From Rhodococcoides kyotonense (GTDB taxonomy: Bacteria; Actinomycetota; Actinomycetes; Mycobacteriales; Mycobacteriaceae), in NCBI RefSeq assembly GCF_900188125.1, contig NZ_FZOW01000002.1, positions 62,001-126,000 of the forward strand: a stretch of 64,000 bases of DNA, written 5' to 3'. Positions 42,698 through 52,181 of the stretch are shown here, one piece after another. The notes beneath the pieces were generated by a model. That model was given only the letters and a program-made list of their open reading frames with translations, did not search any database and had not been told where the DNA came from. The position numbers were made by a program, and so were the translations under genes. Positions within the stretch are counted from its first letter, which is position 1. Every line of letters begins with the position of its first letter.

Positions 42698-43837
42698 GTG
42701 CCTGTCGATCGTCTGCTTCCCACCGAAGAAGCCCGTGACCTCATCCAGCTCACCCGCGATGTCGCGGACAAGGTGCTGGACCCGATCGTCGACGAGCACG
42801 AGAAGAACGAGACCTATCCCGACGGCGTCTTCTCGACGCTCGGCGAGGCCGGTCTGCTCAGCCTTCCGTTCCCCGAGGAATGGGGCGGCGGAGGTCAGCC
42901 CTACGAGGTGTACCTTCAGGTGCTCGAGGAGCTGGCGTCCAGGTGGGCAGCGGTTGCCGTTGCCGTGAGCGTGCACAGCCTCGCGTGCTCGCCGCTGTTG
43001 GCCTTCGGTACCGACGAGCAGAAGCAGCGGTGGCTGCCGGACATGCTCGGCGGCAGCCTCATCGGCGCCTACAGTCTGTCCGAGCCGCAGGCCGGGTCCG
43101 ACGCCGCCGCACTCGCGTGCAAGGCGACGCCCAAGGACGACGGGTACGTCGTCAACGGGTCGAAGGCGTGGATCACGCACGGCGGCATCGCCGACTTCTA
43201 CAACCTGTTCGCCCGCACGGGTGAAGGCTCGAAAGGTGTGTCCTGCTTCCTGATTCCGAAGGATCAGGACGGCCTGTCGTTCGGCAAGCCGGAGGAGAAG
43301 ATGGGACTGCACGCGGTCCCGACGACGTCGGCGAGTTACGACGACGCGTTCGTCTCGGCCGAGCGCCGTCTCGGAACCGAAGGCCAGGGGCTCCAGATCG
43401 CGTTCAGTGCACTCGATTCCGGACGTCTCGGCATCGCAGCAGTGGCCGTCGGCATCGCTCAGGCCGCGCTCGACGACGCGGTCGCCTACGCGAACGAGCG
43501 CACGACGTTCGGTAAGAAGATCGTCGATCACCAGGGGCTCGGCTTCCTGCTGGCCGACATGGCTGCGGCCGTCGATTCGGCTCGTGCGACGTACATCGAC
43601 GCTGCCCGACGACGCGACGCCGGTCTCGACTATTCGCGGAACGCATCCGTCGCGAAGCTCGTTGCCACCGATGCTGCGATGAAGGTGACCACCGACGCGG
43701 TCCAGGTGTTCGGCGGCTACGGCTACACCCGTGACTTCCGCGTCGAGCGGTACATGCGCGACGCCAAGATCACGCAGATCTTCGAGGGCACCAACCAGAT
43801 TCAGCGACTGGTGATCGCCCGCAGTCTCCGGTCGTGA
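42698..43837 (+). CDS. Acyl-CoA dehydrogenase
   Basis: FAD enzyme making the alpha-beta double bond of an acyl-CoA, 379 residues. Seen: GAYSLSEPQAGSDAA and VNGSKAWITHGGIADFYN in the middle beta-domain, then C-terminal helices with ERTTFGKKIVDHQGLGFLLAD, VQVFGGYGYTRDFRVERYMR and the catalytic Glu in IFEGTNQIQRLVIAR. GTG has AAGGAG six bases upstream. No other beta-oxidation gene is adjacent. Chain length is not readable. Regulated by the divergent TetR. Confidence 0.95.
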   Translation: MPVDRLLPTEEARDLIQLTRDVADKVLDPIVDEHEKNETYPDGVFSTLGEAGLLSLPFPEEWGGGGQPYEVYLQVLEELASRWAAVAVAVSVHSLACSPLLAFGTDEQKQRWLPDMLGGSLIGAYSLSEPQAGSDAAALACKATPKDDGYVVNGSKAWITHGGIADFYNLFARTGEGSKGVSCFLIPKDQDGLSFGKPEEKMGLHAVPTTSASYDDAFVSAERRLGTEGQGLQIAFSALDSGRLGIAAVAVGIAQAALDDAVAYANERTTFGKKIVDHQGLGFLLADMAAAVDSARATYIDAARRRDAGLDYSRNASVAKLVATDAAMKVTTDAVQVFGGYGYTRDFRVERYMRDAKITQIFEGTNQIQRLVIARSLRS

Positions 43838-43875
43838 GTGAAAATGTATAGAGGAGTGCACATTTTCGCTCACGA
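43836..43875. repeat. Intergenic palindromic repeat, copy 4 (diverged)
   Basis: GTGAGTGAAAATGT ... ACATTTTCGCTCAC, 14-nt arms with one mismatch and a 12-base loop. It starts on the acyl-CoA dehydrogenase stop codon and ends three bases before CTA, the stop of the minus-strand repeat-protein gene. Shorter but of the same design and AT-rich character as copies 1-3. Confidence 0.65.
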
Positions 43876-43878
43876 GGG

Positions 43879-44676
43879 CTAGTGAAGCTCGTGTACCTGC
43901 TTCCCGCCTTTGAGCCACCGGTTCGGTAGTCGGCCGACCAGCTCGCCGAGCGGATTGACCGCTGCCGCAAGCACTTCCACGCTGTCCTGGAGAATGTCGA
44001 TGCTGACGCCCATGCGTTCGAGGTTGGGTGCCAGCGAGGACAACGTCTGCGACAGGTTCACCAACTGATCGAGCGGCCCACCCTCTGCGGTGAGACGCTC
44101 GATCGCGCCGCCCTCGGCCAACAGTTGTTCGAGCAGGCCGCCGTCCTGGATCGCGCGCTCGAGGATGCCGTCCTCGCGGGTCAACAGTTCGAGCGGACCG
44201 TCCTTGGCTGTCAGCCGTTCGAGTGGTCCGTCGACGGCGGTGATGCGATCGAGTAGGCCACCCTCCGCGAGCAGACGCTCGATCGGCCCGTCCTCGGCGA
44301 GGAGTCGGTCGAGCGGGCCGCCTGTTGCGGTGATGCGATCGACCGGGCCACCCTCGGAGAGAAGTCGTTCGAGTGTTCCCTCGTCCGACGTCAACCGGTC
44401 GACGACGCCTCCCGGCGCCAACAGACGATCGAGAGGCCCGCCTTCACGAAGAGCGTTGCCGAGTGCCCGGTCGTCGGATGTCAGTTGCCCGAGCTGCGCG
44501 AGCAGTTGCATCGTGCCGCCCTTGGGGTTGGCGAGCGTGGCGATGCTGGCAGGGTTTGCTCCGGATTCGAGTGCGAGTCGCGTCGTCGAGAGTGCGATCT
44601 CGGTGACCGACAGTGCAGTCTCGGCGACGGCGATCCCGGCGCGCACAGGCAATGTGATCGCTGACACCCAGTTCAT
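43879..44676 (-). CDS. Decapeptide-repeat protein of unknown function
   Basis: A 265-residue protein I cannot name. Seen: N-terminal amphipathic region (1-75), then 13 tandem ten-residue repeats at residues 76-205 with consensus [L/T]xxGGPLxRL (for example LAEGG then PLDRL), and a C-terminal helix with a basic end (RWLKGGKQVHELH). The exact ten-residue register without gaps suggests a regular solenoid or coiled rod. No signal peptide or clear membrane helix. It follows the guanidinium exporter gene by 26 bp on the same strand, though no functional link is known. Confidence 0.8.
   Translation of the reverse strand: MNWVSAITLPVRAGIAVAETALSVTEIALSTTRLALESGANPASIATLANPKGGTMQLLAQLGQLTSDDRALGNALREGGPLDRLLAPGGVVDRLTSDEGTLERLLSEGGPVDRITATGGPLDRLLAEDGPIERLLAEGGLLDRITAVDGPLERLTAKDGPLELLTREDGILERAIQDGGLLEQLLAEGGAIERLTAEGGPLDQLVNLSQTLSSLAPNLERMGVSIDILQDSVEVLAAAVNPLGELVGRLPNRWLKGGKQVHELH
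44062..44451 (-). repeat. Thirteen in-frame 30-bp repeats coding the decapeptides
   Basis: Tandem 30-bp units inside the repeat-protein gene, diverged at DNA level but kept in protein register (Gly-Gly or Asp/Glu-Gly at positions 4-5, Arg/Gln-Leu at 9-10). No non-coding spacer, so this is not a CRISPR array. Confidence 0.85.
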
Positions 44677-44702
44677 GGAACTTACTGTAACTGCCTGTCC
44701 GA

Positions 44703-45017
44703 TCAGTGCAGCAGTTTCAGCCCCACGACGCAGCCGACGATGCCGATCAGCAGGGCGATCTTCATCCAGGACGCGGGTTCGGTGCCCGTGAGCATCGCGT
44801 ACGCGACTGTCAGTGCAGCGCCGATACCGACCCACACCGCGTAGGCGGTACCTATGGGAAGGGTGCGCATCGCATACGCGAGACCGGCCATGCTGGCCAC
44901 GAGTGCGACGCCGAACACGATCGTCGGACTCAGGCGGGTGAAGCCTTCCGACTTGCCGAGGGCCGTTGCCCAGACTGCTTCGAGGATTCCAGAGATGACA
45001 AGAATGACCCACGCCAT
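44703..45017 (-). CDS. gdx: Guanidinium exporter, SMR family (SugE/Gdx-like)
   Basis: Four-helix small multidrug resistance protein, 104 residues, exporting guanidinium in exchange for protons as an antiparallel dimer. Seen: the essential Glu13 in ISGILEAVWATALGKSEGFT, the Gdx-type LPIGTAYAVWVGIGA and C-terminal IVGCVVGLKLL. The decisive clue is a guanidine-III riboswitch in its leader, which marks the guanidinium-specific branch rather than an EmrE-type drug pump. GGGAG lies ten bases before the ATG. Confidence 0.93.
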   Translation of the reverse strand: MAWVILVISGILEAVWATALGKSEGFTRLSPTIVFGVALVASMAGLAYAMRTLPIGTAYAVWVGIGAALTVAYAMLTGTEPASWMKIALLIGIVGCVVGLKLLH

Positions 45018-45033
45018 GAGAAAACACTCCCAT

Positions 45034-45074
45034 GCACCGTCTTGTCGCTGGCCGGGTACGGTGCGCTCGTCCGC
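45034..45074 (-). ncRNA. Guanidine-III riboswitch
   Basis: On the minus strand the leader reads GCGGACGAGCGCACC, then GTACCCGGCCAGCGAC, then AAGACGGTGC: it agrees nearly base for base with the guanidine-III (ykkC-III) class, including invariant GGACGAG, CCGTACCCGG and GACAAGACGG, with arm changes that keep pairing (GCGCACC/GGTGC). The element is followed within seven bases by the gdx GGGAG ribosome site, so ligand binding likely frees translation. Compared from memory of the class consensus, not by a covariance search. Confidence 0.9.
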
Positions 45075-45087
45075 TAGTCATCGAGAC

Positions 45088-45103
45088 TGGTACTAGAGTA
45101 CCA
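45088..45103. promoter_or_regulatory. Palindrome upstream of the riboswitch
   Basis: TGGTACTAGAGTACCA, perfect 6-bp arms and four-base centre, 14 bp upstream of the riboswitch start and close to where the gdx promoter should lie. Operator or start-site element; unassigned. Confidence 0.35.
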
Positions 45104-45108
45104 CTTCC

Positions 45109-45154
45109 CATGTGCATAGAAATACATAGTCCGCTATGTACTTCTATGCACATG
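45109..45154. repeat. Intergenic palindromic repeat, copy 3
   Basis: A 46-bp palindrome (arms starting CATGTGCATAGAAATACA, CC centre, two mismatches) followed by GGGC-GAA-GCCC and then CTA, the stop of the minus-strand TIGR03943 gene. The side hairpin differs from copies 1-2 (GCGC-GAA-GCGC) at paired positions, i.e. compensatory changes. It separates that operon from the gdx promoter. Confidence 0.85.
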
Positions 45155-45164
45155 GGCGAAGCCC

Positions 45165-45839
45165 CTAATAGCTGTACGTATTCTCCGGCGCCGGGATGTG
45201 CTCGACGCCCGTCACCGTCATCGTCGGGATGTTCCCGCTATCCGGGGACGATGCGCCGACGACGCCTCGCACGCGCATCCACTCACCGTCGATCGGTCTG
45301 TCGAGGTGGATCCGGATCGACCGGGCGTCCGCCGCGCAACAGATGATCAGAATCCGTGCGAGGTCGACGCTGCCGTCGTCGTTCGCCACGGCAAGACCCG
45401 TCACCGTGATCTCTCGGTCGTCGAGGCTGCCGGTGTTGTCGCGCGCGGCACGCTGGACGACGTCGAGCATCGGTACTTCGGGCGCATCGCCGTCGGGCAG
45501 GGGCGGGAAGGCCGTCTTCTCGAGTGCTTCGGTCGTCACCACCCGGTCGGACACCGACGACACACCCAGTGCAGGGGGCGCGACGAACAGGATGAGCGCA
45601 GCCGGGACCAGCAGCATCCAATACGGACGGCTGCTGTGGGAGTGATCGTGACCCGGGCCGCCGCGTCGTACATCCCTGCCGATTGCGGTCGCTGCGAGAA
45701 CGAGGATGAACACTGCACTGACCACCAGAAACGGTTGCAGACTCGGCTTGACGTAGCGAACGAAGCTGCCGTTCAACGAGATCTGCAGTATCGCTCCGCC
45801 GAGGAGCAGCAGCAGGACGTTCTGTACTTCGCGCTTCAT
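45165..45839 (-). CDS. TIGR03943 (DUF1980) family membrane protein
   Basis: A 224-residue protein with two or three N-terminal helices (8-28, 38-55, 72-92), a histidine-rich loop GHDHSHSSR between them, and a soluble C-terminal domain with ILIICCAADARSIRIHL and WMRVRGVV. This family (as B. subtilis YcgQ) pairs with a DUF318/PF03773 permease; the His-rich loop suggests metal contact. ATG overlaps the permease stop by four bases. The double cysteine and Asp in the C-terminal part are family-conserved. Confidence 0.87.
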   Translation of the reverse strand: MKREVQNVLLLLLGGAILQISLNGSFVRYVKPSLQPFLVVSAVFILVLAATAIGRDVRRGGPGHDHSHSSRPYWMLLVPAALILFVAPPALGVSSVSDRVVTTEALEKTAFPPLPDGDAPEVPMLDVVQRAARDNTGSLDDREITVTGLAVANDDGSVDLARILIICCAADARSIRIHLDRPIDGEWMRVRGVVGASSPDSGNIPTMTVTGVEHIPAPENTYSY

Positions 45840-46843
45840 CGAGCGCCGCCGAGGATCAGGTAGCCGGAGACCGTTGCGCAGACGATCGCGACGACGAACG
45901 TGGCCGGGGCGAACCGTGCGACGAACCCACGTCCAAAGCTGCCTGCCTGCATCGCCATCAGCTTGACGTCGACCGCCGGGCCGACGACCAGGAACACCAG
46001 CCGCGGCAGCAACGGAAGCATCGACATGCTCGCCGCGACGAACGCGTCGGCTTCCGAACACAACGCGAGTACGACGGCCAGAATCGCCATCACGAGTACG
46101 GCCAGCAGCATCTGGCCGGCGAGGTGGTCGAGGACGGAGTCGGGCACGACGACGTGCAGAACGGCTGCGGCGCCGGCGCCGAACACGAGGAACGCTCCCG
46201 ACTGCAGCAAGTCGTGGCGGGCTGCCTCGGAGAACGTTTCCCACTTCGATCGGTCGCCTGGGTGATGGTCGACGAGCCGCGCGGTGATCCACTCCGCTTT
46301 GCCCATGCGCGCCCACAGCCAGCCCATCACCCACGCCGTCGCCAGCGAACCGACGAACCTGGCAAGAACCATGCGCGGCTCGCCGGGGAATGCGACGGCC
46401 GTCGAGACGAGGACGACGGGATTGATCGCGGGCGCCGACAGCAAGAACGCGAGAGCTGCCGACGTCGGCGCGCCTTGATCCATCAATCGACGTGAGACCG
46501 GAACAGCACCGCACTCACAGCCCGGCAGAGCCATGCCTGCCAGCCCCAAGACGCCGACGGCTGCCTTCTCGTCGGACGGGAGCAGTCGTCGCAGCACTCG
46601 CGGGGACACGAACGCCGCGATGCCCCCGCTGACCAGCACACCGAGAACCAGAAAAGGCGTCGCCTGCACGAACACGCCGAGGAAGATGGTCGCGCCCGTG
46701 CGCACGTCCGGTACGGAGTCGACGAACGACACGAGCTGCTCTCGGAACACGATCGCCGACACGAGCAGAAGTGCGAATACATGCATGGAAGTGATGGGGA
46801 TGCGAGGACGCGCGGGCCGCTGCGTCTCCACCATCGCCCCCAA
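45836..46843 (-). CDS. PF03773 (DUF318) permease
   Basis: Permease of about 335 residues, eight helices. Seen: two signature cores, LPGCECGAVPVSRRL and SAPAINPVVLVSTAVAF in the first half and ALCSEADAFVAASMSMLPL in the second, each with conserved Cys and acidic residues. Works with the TIGR03943 protein; metal-ion transport is the usual proposal (homolog YcgR), unproven. ATG at 46834 is an alternative start. Divergent from a TcrXY-like two-component system. Confidence 0.88.
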   Translation of the reverse strand: MGAMVETQRPARPRIPITSMHVFALLLVSAIVFREQLVSFVDSVPDVRTGATIFLGVFVQATPFLVLGVLVSGGIAAFVSPRVLRRLLPSDEKAAVGVLGLAGMALPGCECGAVPVSRRLMDQGAPTSAALAFLLSAPAINPVVLVSTAVAFPGEPRMVLARFVGSLATAWVMGWLWARMGKAEWITARLVDHHPGDRSKWETFSEAARHDLLQSGAFLVFGAGAAAVLHVVVPDSVLDHLAGQMLLAVLVMAILAVVLALCSEADAFVAASMSMLPLLPRLVFLVVGPAVDVKLMAMQAGSFGRGFVARFAPATFVVAIVCATVSGYLILGGAR

Positions 46844-46917
46844 TCATGCACGGAGCTCGCAGGAACTTCACAGGGAGGATCCAGCAAGTGGGCAGGGACA
46901 GGGTCCATGATGGTTTT

Positions 46918-47612
<695 letters not shown>

Positions 47613-47616
<4 letters not shown>

Positions 47617-49007
47617 AAGTCCCTTCCCTGCGCAACATTCCGCTGCGATGGACGCTCGTCGCCGCGCTGCTACTGCTCGTCGCGGCCGGTCTGCTGGCGT
47701 CGGGCGTCGCGGTGACGTCGGCGCTCGAGCGCTCGCTCGTCGACCGCGTCGACAAGAGCCTGTTCGACGCGTCCCGCGGGTGGGCCGAGCCGCACAACTT
47801 GCCTCTGCCGCCTCAGTCGGAGTCTCGAAGGCCGCCGAGCGACTTCTATGTCAAGACGACCGACAGTTCGGGTGGCGTCGAGTTCCAGGAGAACGCAAGC
47901 AACGACACCCCGGACGTCGACGGGTTGGACTCCACGCGTCCGGTGACGGTCGGATCGATCGACGGCGGCGATACGCAATGGCGCGCGATCACGGTCAGCA
48001 ACGCCGACGGAACCACCGTCGTCGCGCAGAGTCTGACGCCGACGAAGATCACCGTCGACCGGTTGGTCGTTCTGCAAGTGGTCATCGGCGCAATCGTTCT
48101 CGGCGTACTTGCCGTCCTCACGTACTTCGTCGTCCGGCGGAGTCTGAGGCCCCTCGTCGCGGTAGAGGAGACCGCCGCCGCGATTGCTGCAGGTGATCTG
48201 CACGAGCGGGTTCCGGAGCGAGGTTCGAGGACCGAGATCGGCAAGCTCTCGTTGGCATTGAACGGCATGCTGTCTCAGATCCAGCGTGCGTTCGCAGCCA
48301 GCGAGGCATCGGAGGAGGCGGCTCGCGCGTCGGAGAACAAGATGCGACGCTTCATCGCCGACGCGAGTCACGAACTGCGCACCCCGCTGACGACGATTCG
48401 CGGTTTCGCCGAGCTGTATCGGCAGGGTGCGATGAGCGACATCACGCTGTTGATGAACCGCATCGAAGGCGAATCGGCCCGCATGGGGCTGCTCGTCGAA
48501 GACCTGCTGATGCTGGCCCGTCTCGATGCGCAGCGTCCCCTCGAGACGAAGCCCGTCGACGTGTTGTCGATCGCCGCCGACGCGGTGCACGACGCCAAAG
48601 CCGTTGCTCCGGAACGGGACATATCGCTCGAAGTGCTGCCGGGGCCTGGGATACCAGAAGTGGTCGGCGACGACGCCAGGCTGAGACAGGTCTTGGCCAA
48701 CCTGGTGGGCAATGCGATTCGGCACACGCCGTCGACTGCGTCCATCGAGATCTGTGTCGGAACGACCGACACGTCGGTGTTGCTCGAAGTACGCGATACC
48801 GGCCCCGGTCTGTCCATCGACGAGTCCGAGCACGTGTTCGAGCGGTTCTACAGAACGGACAACTCCCGTACGCGAGAAAGCGGAGGCAGCGGGCTCGGTC
48901 TGTCCATCGTCGCGGCTTTGGTTGCGGCGCACGACGGGTCGGTGACCGTGGACAGCGTCCCCGGCGAAGGAGCTACTTTTCGCGTGGAGTTGCCGAGGGT
49001 CGTCTAG
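47613..49007 (+). CDS. Sensor histidine kinase (TcrY-like)
   Basis: HisKA kinase of 464 residues. Seen: helix 1 (14-36), extracytoplasmic domain (about 37-148), helix 2 (150-173), HAMP (175-230), dimerisation box with phospho-acceptor His253 in FIADASHELRTPLTTIRGF, and ATPase boxes NLVGNAIRHTP, DTGPGLS, FERFYRTD and GGSGLGLSIVAALV. GTG start overlaps the regulator stop. Signal unknown. The 3' end overlaps the convergent MFS gene by 35 bp, unusually long for this window. Confidence 0.94.
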
Positions 49008-50367
49008 CATTCGTCGCCAGGACCACCAAGGCGCCGACGATCGACGCCGCCGTGGTGAACAGGACCGCGCTGTTCCATCCTTGGACCAGGCCCGCGACGG
49101 TGGGCGTACCGGTCGGAACGGCAAGTACCGCAACGATCGTCACGCCGACAGCCGATCCGACGTAGCGGGCGGTGTTGTTGGCGCCGCTCCCCATTCCGGC
49201 ACGGCCCGGTGGAACGCTGGCGACTGCTTCCCGGCCCAGTGCCGCATTGAGAACTCCGCTCGACACACCCGCGAGCAGAAGACCAGGAAGAAGCCTTGTC
49301 CACGTCGAGGTTTCGGACAGGCCGAGTAGAAACAGTTGCCCGACAGCTACTCCCACGAGACCTGCCGCCAGCTGAGTGCGTCCGGAGATGCGTGTCGGAA
49401 GTCGACGCGCGAGCAGGGCGGCAACGACGGACGTACCAGACCATGCGAACAGTAGGAATGCTGCTCCCACAGCAGTGATGCCGTAGGCGTTTCCGAGGAA
49501 GCCGGGCATGAACGACATCAGCGCGATCACTCCCGAACCGGTCGTCAATGCCGCGAACGTCGCGGCGACGAACGGGGGTGCGGTGAACAGCGTCAGGTCC
49601 AACATCGCTGCCTTGCTGCGCAATTCGAGGGCCACGAACGCGATGAGCAGGGCGCCGGACGCGGCGAACAATCCGATCGGCAACGGGTCGGTCCATCCCT
49701 GCCTCCCCTCGGTGAGCGCGGCGAGAAATGCACTGACTCCGAGGCCGAGCAGTACGGCGCCTGCGGGGTCGAGGCCGCGTGGGGTGTCGGTCCTGGATTC
49801 GGCGACGAGTCGGTGCGCAGCCACGGCGAGGGCGGCGCTTCCGATCGCGAGAACGATGTAGGCGTCGCGCCATGTCGCGATTCGATCGAATCCAGCGGAC
49901 ACGAGTGGGCCAAGGGCAATCCCGGCGCCGACGCTTGCGCCCCAGATACCGCTCGCGCGGGCCCGAAGAGGGCCGGCCGGGTGAGTGTGCGCGATGATGC
50001 CCAAACTGGACGCGACGAGTGCCGCGCCGCCGAGGCCTTGGAGAACTCGTGCAGCTACGAACACGACGGTGTTCGGTGCGACGGCGCTCAGGAGCGACCC
50101 GAGTGCGAGAACGACAGCGCCGACGACGAAGGTGCGACGCCTACCGAAGTCGTCGGCGACCGTGCCCGCCGTCAGAAGTGCCGCACCGAGGCCGATGCTC
50201 ATCGAACTGAGGATCCACGTTCTGCCCGATGCGTCACTGCCGAGCGTGGCTGCAGTCGGATTGATCGTCGCGAGCGGTGCCGTGAACGCGACGAGCGTGA
50301 GCAGGGTGCCTGCGGCGGCAATCCACAGGGAACGTCTCTGCAGCACAGCTGGATCGGTGGTGGTCAT
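48973..50367 (-). CDS. MFS transporter
   Basis: Major facilitator efflux protein, 464 residues, 12-14 helices. Seen: VADDFGRRRTFVVGAVVLA (motif A) after helix 2, ARVLQGLGGAALVASSLGII (motif B) and GIWGASVGAGIALGPLVSAG (motif C of drug:H+ antiporters). ATG at 50367 used; the longer in-frame reading runs into the HIT gene. It follows the HIT gene by 13 bp on the same strand. Substrate unknown. Confidence 0.9.
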   Translation of the reverse strand: MTTTDPAVLQRRSLWIAAAGTLLTLVAFTAPLATINPTAATLGSDASGRTWILSSMSIGLGAALLTAGTVADDFGRRRTFVVGAVVLALGSLLSAVAPNTVVFVAARVLQGLGGAALVASSLGIIAHTHPAGPLRARASGIWGASVGAGIALGPLVSAGFDRIATWRDAYIVLAIGSAALAVAAHRLVAESRTDTPRGLDPAGAVLLGLGVSAFLAALTEGRQGWTDPLPIGLFAASGALLIAFVALELRSKAAMLDLTLFTAPPFVAATFAALTTGSGVIALMSFMPGFLGNAYGITAVGAAFLLFAWSGTSVVAALLARRLPTRISGRTQLAAGLVGVAVGQLFLLGLSETSTWTRLLPGLLLAGVSSGVLNAALGREAVASVPPGRAGMGSGANNTARYVGSAVGVTIVAVLAVPTGTPTVAGLVQGWNSAVLFTTAASIVGALVVLATNARRPSATPREK

Positions 50368-50380
50368 GGTCGGTAGCCGA

Positions 50381-50806
50381 TCAGGTAGGGACGTTCGCCC
50401 CGTAGCCCAAGTAGGTGAGAGCTGCCTTGATCTTCGACGCGGCCTCGTCGAGTGATTCGGCGGACGGGTTGGGATCGGCCTTCGAGATGTCGAAGTTGCC
50501 CATGTCATAGGCCGGGAACACGTGCAGGTGCAGGTGTGGAACTTCGAGTCCGGCGATCAGGAATCCGGCGCGGGGCGCGTCGAATCCTGCGCGCACCGCC
50601 TGACCGACCTTCTGCGCGACGGCCGTCAACGTGCCGAAGACCGCGCCGTCGATGTCCTGCCACTGGTCGATCTCCTCGCGGGGGACGATCAGGGTGTGGC
50701 CCTGCGTCACCGGTGCGATGGTCAGGAACGCCACGACGTCGTCGTCCTCCCACACGAATCGTCCGGGGATCTCGCCGCTGATGATCTTGCTGAACACGGA
50801 TGCCAT
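50381..50806 (-). CDS. HIT-family nucleotide hydrolase
   Basis: Histidine-triad protein (Hint branch), 141 residues. Seen: [20 protein letters not shown] at the start, [16 protein letters not shown], and the catalytic triad HLHLHVFP near residue 100. Members hydrolyse nucleoside phosphoramidates or dinucleotides. ATG at 50806 chosen; the in-frame extension to 50845 has no ribosome site. In operon-like order with the MFS gene; divergent from the glycosyltransferase pair. Confidence 0.93.
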   Translation of the reverse strand: MASVFSKIISGEIPGRFVWEDDDVVAFLTIAPVTQGHTLIVPREEIDQWQDIDGAVFGTLTAVAQKVGQAVRAGFDAPRAGFLIAGLEVPHLHLHVFPAYDMGNFDISKADPNPSAESLDEAASKIKAALTYLGYGANVPT

Positions 50807-50951
50807 GACTGACACAGTATGCGGCTGCACCGCCTGTGCGCGCATAGTTGGCGCCCGCTGTCACCATGCGCGCACGGGTGGCTTGCCGCATACAGCAAAC
50901 TGCCAGCTCGGATCCAGGGTGGTCGCAGGGGACGGGTCGAGTCTTGATCCC

Positions 50952-52181
50952 ATGACATCGAACTCGCTACTCCGAGCTGCCGGCCGCGAGCCCAACTCGG
51001 TTCAGGCCGCCACGCTCGAAGTGGTCATTCCCGTCTACAACGAGGAAGCCGACCTGGAACAATGCATCCGCCGGCTGCACGCACATCTGGACGAGGCCAT
51101 CCCGTTTCGGTCCCGGATCACCATCGCCGACAATGCCAGCACCGACGGCACTCTCGACGTCGCGCATCGGCTGGCCGCCGAGATCGATGGTGTGCACGTG
51201 CACCACCTCGAGGAGAAGGGCCGTGGTCGAGCACTGAAGGCAGTGTGGATGGCGTCGGAAGCCGATGTCGTGGCGTACATGGACGTGGACCTGTCTACCG
51301 ATTTGAACGCGTTGATGCCGTTGATCGCGCCTCTGATGTCGGGACACTCGGATCTGGCGATCGGATCCAGGCTCGCTCGGTCGTCGCGCGTCGTGCGTGG
51401 TGCCAAGCGCGAGTTCATCTCCCGCAGTTACAACCTGATTTTGCGTACGTCGCTTCGTGCCCGTTTCTCCGACGCCCAGTGCGGCTTCAAGGCGATGCGC
51501 ACCGACGTCGCGCGGGAGCTCCTTCCGCTGGTTCAAGACACCGGGTGGTTCTTCGACACCGAACTTCTCGTCATCGCCGAGAAGGCAGGCCTGCGGATCC
51601 ACGAGGTGCCGGTCGACTGGGTCGACGACCCGAACTCGAGCGTCAACATCGTCGACACCGCGGTGAAGGACCTGCAGGGCTGCTGGCGCGTCGGACGTGC
51701 GCTCGCCAGTGGAGCGCTGCCGGTCGCCGACCTACGTAGGAGTCTCGGACGGGAGCCGCTCGTGGCCGGAGTACCGCATGGAATGGTCGGCCAGCTGGTG
51801 CGGTTCGCCATCATCGGCGTCGCGAGCACCATCGCGTACGCGTTGCTCTACCTGATCCTGCACCCGTTGATCGGTGCGCAGGCTGCGAACTTCATGGGCC
51901 TGCTCATCACCGCGGTACTCAACACAGCCGCGAACCGTGCGTTCACCTTCGGTGTCCGCGGCTCCGAGGACGCGGGCAAGCATCAGTTGCAAGGTCTGCT
52001 GGTGTTCGGATTCGCCCTGTTGGTCACGAGTGGATCGCTCGCCCTTCTGCACGCCTGGGCCCCCGACGTGTCACGGCACGTGGAGCTGGCAGTGCTCGTC
52101 GTCGCGAATCTCGTTGCGACGGTGTGCCGATTCGTCGCCCTGCGTTGGGTGTTCCGTAACAAAGAGGATGTGCAGAAGTGA
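50952..52181 (+). CDS. DPM1-type glycosyltransferase fused to GtrA
   Basis: GT2 enzyme likely charging polyprenyl phosphate with a sugar, fused to a GtrA-type membrane domain, 409 residues. Seen: EVVIPVYNEEADLEQCI, the metal DVD-like VAYMDVDLSTDLNALM, IGSRLARSSRVVRGAKREFI, FSDAQCGFKAMR and DTGWFFDTELLVIAEKAGL (DPM1 family); then four helices at about 280-400 with FGVRG loop (GtrA). ATG at 50952. It overlaps the next gene by four bases, which encodes an ArnT/PMT-type transferase, so it probably supplies that enzyme's lipid-linked sugar (cf. B. subtilis ykcC-ykcB). Confidence 0.92.
   Translation: MTSNSLLRAAGREPNSVQAATLEVVIPVYNEEADLEQCIRRLHAHLDEAIPFRSRITIADNASTDGTLDVAHRLAAEIDGVHVHHLEEKGRGRALKAVWMASEADVVAYMDVDLSTDLNALMPLIAPLMSGHSDLAIGSRLARSSRVVRGAKREFISRSYNLILRTSLRARFSDAQCGFKAMRTDVARELLPLVQDTGWFFDTELLVIAEKAGLRIHEVPVDWVDDPNSSVNIVDTAVKDLQGCWRVGRALASGALPVADLRRSLGREPLVAGVPHGMVGQLVRFAIIGVASTIAYALLYLILHPLIGAQAANFMGLLITAVLNTAANRAFTFGVRGSEDAGKHQLQGLLVFGFALLVTSGSLALLHAWAPDVSRHVELAVLVVANLVATVCRFVALRWVFRNKEDVQK

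Noticed and set aside
44062-44451. 30-bp tandem periodicity resembling a CRISPR array
   Set aside because: Units are contiguous without spacers, diverged, and in frame with a coding gene; no cas genes are present.
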